Shown piece after piece: positions 59,716 through 64,000 of a stretch of DNA of 64,000 nt (positions within the stretch are counted from its first letter, which is position 1; each line of letters begins with the position of its first letter). Made by a program: the position numbers and the translations under genes. The DNA is from Actinopolyspora biskrensis (GTDB lineage Bacteria; Actinomycetota; Actinomycetes; Mycobacteriales; Pseudonocardiaceae). The stretch is taken from assembly GCF_013408175.1 (NCBI RefSeq), contig NZ_JACBYW010000004.1, positions 443,583-507,582 of the forward strand. Reading direction: 5' to 3'. The notes under the pieces are model-generated. The model saw nothing but the letters and a program-made list of their open reading frames with translations. It was not told the DNA's origin and searched no databases.

Positions 59716-61005
59716 GTGGAGTTACTGCGCAACGCGGTACGCCCGTATGCATGGGGCTCTCGGACCGCGATCGCGGAGCTGCTCGGCCGTCCCGTACCCG
59801 CCCCCCATCCCGAGGCGGAGCTCTGGATGGGTGCCCACCCCGGGGATTCGTCGCGGTTGCTCTTCCGGGACGGATCTGAAGTCCCGCTGGTGCGGTTGCT
59901 GGACTCGGAACCCGGCCGGCAACTGGGGCAGGGCTGCACCGGGCGCTGGGGCAACAGGCTCCCCTTCCTGATGAAGGTGCTGGCCGCGGACGAACCGCTG
60001 AGCCTGCAGGCGCACCCGTCCTGGGAGCAGGCGGCCGAGGGATTCGCCCATGAGGAGGCGGAAGGCGTTCCGCGCAGCGCACCGGACCGCAACTACCCCG
60101 ATCCGACGGCGAAGCCGGAACTGATCTGCGCGCTGACGGAGTTCCACGCGCTGGCGGGGTTCCGGGACGCTCATCGGACCGTTCGGCTGCTGCACGAGCT
60201 CGACGTCCCGAGCCTGCGGGCGCACACCCGGTTGCTCGCCGCGCAGCCGGACCGGGACGGGCTGCGGGCGCTGTTCACCACGTGGATCACTCTTCCCGAG
60301 GACACCCTCCGTGCGCTCGTGCCGGATCTGCTGCGGGCGTGCGCCGACCACGTGCGTTCCGGGGGCGAGTTCCTGCTGGAGTGCGAGACCGTGCTCGAGC
60401 TCGGGGAGTCCTACCCGAACGATGCGGGAGTCCTCGCGAGTCTGTTGCTGAACCGGCTGGTTCTGCGGCCCGGGGAGGCCATCTACCTGCCTCCGGGCAA
60501 TCTGCACGCCTATCTGCGTGGCACCGGGGTGGAGATCCTGGCCAACTCGGACAACATTCTGCGCTGCGGGCTGACCCCCAAGCACGTCGACGTGGCCGAG
60601 CTGCTGAAGGTGCTCGACTTCGACAACGGGGACACCAGGGTGCTGACCGGAACGCGCCGCGGACGGCACCTGACCACCTACCAGACCGAGGCCGACGAAT
60701 TCGAGCTGTCCAGAGCGGACTGGTCCCCCGGGGAGGGGGGCGGTGTGGCCCTGGACTCGTCCGGTCCGCAGATCCTGCTGTGCACCGAGGGCAGGGTGCG
60801 GCTCTCCCCGGTCGGCACGGGAAACGGAAACGGCAACGGTCACGGAAACGGCAACGGTGCCGGGGCGGGCACGACGGTGCGTGAGCTGGACCTCGCTCGT
60901 GGCGACTCGGTCTGGTTGGCCGCCTCCGACCCCTGTGTGATGGCGCACCCCCTGGGCTCGGCGACGGGAGCGCAGCTGTTCCGGGCCGCGACGGGAGCCG
61001 TCTGA
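59716..61005 (+). CDS. manA: Mannose-6-phosphate isomerase, class I, with Gly-Asn repeat
   Basis: A 429-residue zinc enzyme converting fructose-6-phosphate to mannose-6-phosphate. NAVRPYAWGSRTAIAELLG starts the fold; zinc ligands are in LSLQAHPS (Gln and His, about residues 95-102), AKPELICAL (Glu) and PGNLHAYLRG (His); EILANSDNILRCGLTPKHVD is the class I signature. In the C-terminal cupin a low-complexity insert of Gly-Asn dipeptides (GTGNGNGNGHGNGNGAGAG, about 369-387) is encoded by near-perfect GGAAACGGCAAC repeats (60820-60858). GTG 59716 follows AGAAGGACA. It completes the mannose branch with manB and manC. Confidence 0.93.
   Translation: MELLRNAVRPYAWGSRTAIAELLGRPVPAPHPEAELWMGAHPGDSSRLLFRDGSEVPLVRLLDSEPGRQLGQGCTGRWGNRLPFLMKVLAADEPLSLQAHPSWEQAAEGFAHEEAEGVPRSAPDRNYPDPTAKPELICALTEFHALAGFRDAHRTVRLLHELDVPSLRAHTRLLAAQPDRDGLRALFTTWITLPEDTLRALVPDLLRACADHVRSGGEFLLECETVLELGESYPNDAGVLASLLLNRLVLRPGEAIYLPPGNLHAYLRGTGVEILANSDNILRCGLTPKHVDVAELLKVLDFDNGDTRVLTGTRRGRHLTTYQTEADEFELSRADWSPGEGGGVALDSSGPQILLCTEGRVRLSPVGTGNGNGNGHGNGNGAGAGTTVRELDLARGDSVWLAASDPCVMAHPLGSATGAQLFRAATGAV
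60820..60858 (+). repeat. Hexanucleotide-type microsatellite inside manA
   Basis: Tandem GGAAAC/GGCAAC units encode a Gly-Asn tract in the ManA cupin loop. Copy number could vary by slippage in steps of six bases without breaking the frame. Confidence 0.7.
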
Positions 61006-61507
61006 CTCCTGCCGGGCGCGGGCTCGTCCGGTGCGCTCCGCCCGGTGTGCGGAGGTGCCGTGCCCGCGACGCGTGCTGTGGCGCGTTTTCGCCGGGCAGC
61101 GGGGTTTCCGGTGAGACGGATCAGCCGGGACGGCCAACGCCCCCGTGAGTCCACATGTTGGTACACCGGTGCGGAGGACCTCCGCGATCACTCGTTCGTC
61201 TCGGCTGTACCGAACGGACACCTCGGCTCAAGTCCTCGACAAGCGGCGATATACCCTCCCCCGGAGTGCCGGGCAGCATGGTGCGGCGGAGTCCCGCCGT
61301 GAGTGGTGAAGGATCCGTTCTGCCCGAATACTGGGAAACGGGGGGTTCGTCGTCCGCGGCCCGCTCGGGTGTGGGACGGATCCTTCCACGGTCGGAAGCG
61401 CTTTCCACACGTACCGTTAGTGGATCGTGCTCCGGTTCGCCATGGACAAAGACTCCGTGACCGCTATTGTTCGGTGCCACCCGTAAGAGTGATGCGAGGA
61501 GGCAGGG
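61006..61507. other. Intergenic region before permease, no gene
   Basis: About 500 bases with short ORFs of no coding character. The last 40 bases contain CTATTGT, a possible -10, and GAGGAGG before the permease start. Confidence 0.4.
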
Positions 61508-63013
61508 GTGCCAGGAAGCGGATTATGGCGCACCAAGACGGTCGAACAATCGATCTTGGATACGGACGAGCCGGACACCAAGCTCCGGAAGAATCTCGGG
61601 ACATGGGACCTGATCGTTTTCGGGGTTTCGGTGGTCATCGGTGCCGGGATCTTCACCATCGCGGCTCAGACCGCCGGTGATGTTTCCGGCCCCTCGGTGT
61701 CGTTGGCCTTCCTGCTGGCCGCGGTCGCCTGTGCGCTGGCCGCGCTGTGCTACGCGGAATTCGCGTCCACCGTTCCGGTGGCGGGAAGTGCCTACACCTA
61801 CTCCTACGCGACGTTCGGTGAATTCCTGGCCTGGATCATCGGATGGGACCTGATCCTCGAGTTCTCCATAGCCGCCGCGGCGGTGGCCAAGGGATGGTCC
61901 TCCTACCTGCACCAGGTGCTGTCGAGCATCGGACTGTCGGTGGAGACGGCGGTCCCGCTCGGTCCGTTGCAGCTCGACTGGGGAGCGATGCTGCTGGTGG
62001 CCGTTCTGGTCGGTGTGCTGGTGACCGGTACCAAACTCTCCGCGCGGGTCAGCCTGGTCATAACCGCGATCAAGGTCTCGGTGGTTCTGTTCATCATCAT
62101 CGCCGGGATCGCCTACATCAAACCGGACAACTACACCCCGTTCATTCCGCAGGCGCAGTCCGCCTCCGAAAGCGGTCCCGCACTCGAACAGTCCCTGCTG
62201 TCCCTGATCCTCGGCGGTGAGACCAGCAACTACGGGGTCTACGGCCTGCTCGCCGGGGCTTCACTGGTGTTCTTCGCGTTCATCGGTTTCGACATCGTCG
62301 CCACCACGGCGGAGGAGACGCGCGACCCGCAGCGGAACGCTCCACGGGGGATCCTCGGGTCGGTGGCGATAACCACCGGTCTCTACGTCGCGGTGGCGCT
62401 GGTGGTCACCGGTATGACGCACTACACCAAGCTCGCCACGGGCCCCGACGGGGAAAGCGCCACCCTCGCCACGGCGTTCCAGCTCAACGGGGTGAACTGG
62501 GCAGCCAGCCTCATCTCGGTGGGCGCGCTGATCGGCCTGACCACCGTGGTGATGGTCCTGCTCCTGGGGCAGACCAGGGTGCTGTTCGCCATGGCCAGGG
62601 ACGGTCTGCTGCCGAGGGGGCTGGCCAAGACCGACGAACGAAGGGGAACGCCGGTGCGGACGACCGTGCTGGTCGGAGTGGTGGTGTTCCTCGCCGCGGG
62701 CTTCTTCCCGTTCAGCAGGCTGGCCGAGATGGTCAACGTGGGTACGCTGTTCGCGTTCAGCCTGGTCTCGATCGGGGTGATCGTGCTGCGCCGCAAGCGT
62801 CCCGATCTGCCCCGCGGTTTCCGCGCTCCGCTGGTGCCGTGGGTGCCCGTCCTCGCGGTGGTCGCCTGCCTGTGGTTGATGATCAACCTCACCGCGCTGA
62901 CCTGGGTGCGCTTCGGGATCTGGATGCTCGCCGGAGTGGTCGTTTACTTCGCCTACAGCCGGAGCCACTCGGTGCTCGCGCAGCGTGAGCGCGCGGGCCT
63001 GTCGGAGGAGTGA
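61508..63013 (+). CDS. APC-family amino-acid permease (cationic amino-acid transporter type)
   Basis: A 501-residue transporter with about 12-13 TM helices. The APC signature near the first helix, DLIVFGVSVVIGAGIFTIAA, is followed by LCYAEFASTVPVAGSAYTYS, FFAFIGFDIVATTAEETRDP (helix 6 region) and LGQTRVLFAMARDGLLPRGL. It resembles YfnA/CAT-type permeases importing basic or branched amino acids with protons; mycobacterial Rv3253c is the positional match. GTG 61508 follows GAGGAGG. The gene ends in a strong terminator at 63049. Confidence 0.9.
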   Translation: MPGSGLWRTKTVEQSILDTDEPDTKLRKNLGTWDLIVFGVSVVIGAGIFTIAAQTAGDVSGPSVSLAFLLAAVACALAALCYAEFASTVPVAGSAYTYSYATFGEFLAWIIGWDLILEFSIAAAAVAKGWSSYLHQVLSSIGLSVETAVPLGPLQLDWGAMLLVAVLVGVLVTGTKLSARVSLVITAIKVSVVLFIIIAGIAYIKPDNYTPFIPQAQSASESGPALEQSLLSLILGGETSNYGVYGLLAGASLVFFAFIGFDIVATTAEETRDPQRNAPRGILGSVAITTGLYVAVALVVTGMTHYTKLATGPDGESATLATAFQLNGVNWAASLISVGALIGLTTVVMVLLLGQTRVLFAMARDGLLPRGLAKTDERRGTPVRTTVLVGVVVFLAAGFFPFSRLAEMVNVGTLFAFSLVSIGVIVLRRKRPDLPRGFRAPLVPWVPVLAVVACLWLMINLTALTWVRFGIWMLAGVVVYFAYSRSHSVLAQRERAGLSEE

Positions 63014-63048
63014 GCGGTTCGTGCGGCACCGGGAACGACGAGTCCCGC

Positions 63049-63089
63049 GTGACCTCCGCCCCGGGAAGTCGTCCCGGGGCGGAGGTCAC
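63049..63089. terminator. Perfect 18-bp hairpin terminator
   Basis: GTGACCTCCGCCCCGGGA and TCCCGGGGCGGAGGTCAC pair perfectly around a 5-base loop, between the convergent permease and GNAT genes. Confidence 0.9.
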
Positions 63090-63105
63090 CTCCGTAGAGC
63101 CCGGA

Positions 63106-63618
63106 TCAAGCGGTGCCGGAGGGGGTGGAGGTCAGCTCCGTCCCGTCCGCGCGGGAAGCGACCCGCAGCCGCATGGCCGGATAGGGACGTGCCTCGAAAC
63201 CGAACTCCCGGTACATGTTCGATCCCTCGCCGGTGGCGAACAGGTCGATGTCGGCCACTTCGGTCTCCGAGCGGAACCAGTCGAGCAGTTGCCGCACGCA
63301 GGCACGCGCGTAGCCCCTCCTGCGGTGGCCGACGGCTGTCACGACGTTCGAGATGCGGCCACGAATCCCCGTGGGGTTCGAGGGGCTGGGAGGGTCGTGG
63401 TTCACCTCGCCGAGCGCGGCGGCGACCAGCTGTCCGTTCGAGATCTCGGTGACGACGACCAGCGCCTCGCCGCCGGCGATTTTCCGCGTGAACCACGATT
63501 CGGCCTGGGAACGCCAGGCGGGGTCCTCGGCGTTCCTGCCCATCGACTTGAACATCAGAGCTCGGAGCTCGACCAGTGCTTTCGTGTCGGCCGTTGTGGC
63601 TCTGCGGATATTCACCAT
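63106..63618 (-). CDS. GNAT family N-acetyltransferase
   Basis: A 170-residue GNAT protein. Strand-helix start VNIRRATTADTKALVELRAL, the acetyl-CoA loop SNVVTAVGHRRRGYARACVR (motif A, VxxxxRRRGYA), and the late FATGEGSNMYREFGFEARPY are clear. The acceptor is unknown. The ATG at 63618 is well placed at the domain start. It is convergent with the permease and downstream of the partial gene at the right edge. Confidence 0.9.
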   Translation of the reverse strand: MVNIRRATTADTKALVELRALMFKSMGRNAEDPAWRSQAESWFTRKIAGGEALVVVTEISNGQLVAAALGEVNHDPPSPSNPTGIRGRISNVVTAVGHRRRGYARACVRQLLDWFRSETEVADIDLFATGEGSNMYREFGFEARPYPAMRLRVASRADGTELTSTPSGTA

Positions 63619-63689
63619 GGCGAATCATTGTCCTCGGAGGCGACGAGCGGCGTCCACCGAACCCGGTCGACGCCGGGGAGCGGGTCCGA

Positions 63690-64000
63690 TCACTGACCGG
63701 AAGGCCGCAGCGCGGGGCCGCGCTCCCAGGGGGGCGTGATGCCGGGAGGGTCGATGATCTCGGGCGTGCCCTCGTGGATCACCCCGTCGCCGAGGTCCTC
63801 CTCCGCGCCGGGCAGACCGTCCCCCCGGACGGGAGCGGGCTGCTCCGGGGCGCTCCTGGAGAACTCCCCGGTGCGCTCCTCCGCGGCCACGGCGGGAGGC
63901 TCGTCCTCGGGAGCGGTCTCCATGGCTATGACCGTTCCCTCGCGTCGCGTCGCCCCCTCCGGCTCGGTCCGCCGGGCCGTGCCGTTGATGCGCGGTGCCG
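63690..64000 (-). CDS. Hypothetical protein, 3' end only (runs off right edge)
   Basis: The minus-strand frame is open from the right edge to the stop at 63690. ATG 63923 is an internal possible start, but 25 further open codons precede it (INGTARRTEPEG, TRREGTVIA), so the gene may begin outside the window. The visible part is acidic and Pro/Glu-rich (METAPEDEPPAVAAEERTGE, PGITPPWERGPALRPSG) and probably disordered. No function is suggested. Confidence 0.5.
   Translation of the reverse strand, partial: APRINGTARRTEPEGATRREGTVIAMETAPEDEPPAVAAEERTGEFSRSAPEQPAPVRGDGLPGAEEDLGDGVIHEGTPEIIDPPGITPPWERGPALRPSGQ

Noticed and set aside
61155-61460. 101-residue ORF between manA and the permease
   Set aside because: Ser/Gly/Arg-rich composition, no ribosome site; judged intergenic.
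1-64000. tRNA, rRNA or CRISPR arrays
   Set aside because: No cloverleaf with conserved T-loop sequence and no regularly spaced repeats were seen by eye; a tRNAscan or CRISPR search was not possible.

Overview
The window is about 70% GC, uses GTG and TTG starts freely and shows actinobacterial families throughout: WhiB, LytR-CpsA-Psr (LCP) proteins, DUF397/Scr1-type regulators, DUF3499, TIGR03089 and F420 biosynthesis. The WbbL-type linker rhamnosyltransferase, the dTDP-rhamnose genes and the mannose genes suggest a mycolata-related organism with an arabinogalactan-type wall. A Pseudonocardiales genus such as Actinopolyspora or Saccharopolyspora fits best, but this is an inference.

The backbone keeps, from memory, the gene order of the Mycobacterium tuberculosis Rv3277 to Rv3253c region: GtrA, purK, purE, TIGR03089, LCP, rmlD, wbbL, GDP-mannose pyrophosphorylase, fbiB/fbiA, whiB2, an Rv3259-like protein, DUF3499, phosphomannomutase, a SIS protein, manA and an amino-acid permease. 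Several accessory blocks are set into it.

Left part (1-12400): two arabinan-degrading enzymes (GH51, partial; GH43-CBM42), GtrA, an 808-residue membrane-anchored ECF sigma factor and a degenerate GGDEF-like protein. Next come about 1 kb without a recognisable gene and a three-gene ABC transporter downstream of an unusual low-GC secreted protein. A frameshifted IS5-type remnant follows.

13150-24500: purK and purE are separated by an XRE (DUF5753)/DUF397 regulatory module with a striking palindromic operator. Then a thioesterase, TIGR03089, two adjacent LCP wall-polymer ligases, rmlB-rmlD and a small DedA-like membrane protein.

24600-35850: a glycosyltransferase block (GT4, an 842-residue GT2-GT4 fusion, GT2, GT4, GT4) around a YbaB-like gene with an apparent frameshift. 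It ends in wbbL and the GDP-mannose pyrophosphorylase. With rmlBD and the LCP pair, this block can make activated rhamnose and mannose, assemble a glycan and attach it to the wall.

35880-47000: a mosaic accessory island. It has two 'helical protein plus two-TM membrane protein' cassettes that look type VII secretion-related and a decayed third copy. It also carries a second XRE/DUF397 module, an IS5 element sitting just after a ribosome-binding site and start codon, a secreted I36-type inhibitor, an ECF sigma factor with its CU044_5270-type partner, a degenerate second IS, and a truncated frameshifted gene. Two 24-bp repeats lie at its right border.

47050-64000: Nudix-fbiB-fbiA operon, an M50 metalloprotease, whiB2, a giant GT2 membrane protein, then the mannose pathway (manB, a Trm112-like protein, a SIS protein, manA), an APC permease, a GNAT acetyltransferase and a partial gene running off the right edge. 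I saw no rRNA, tRNA or CRISPR array.
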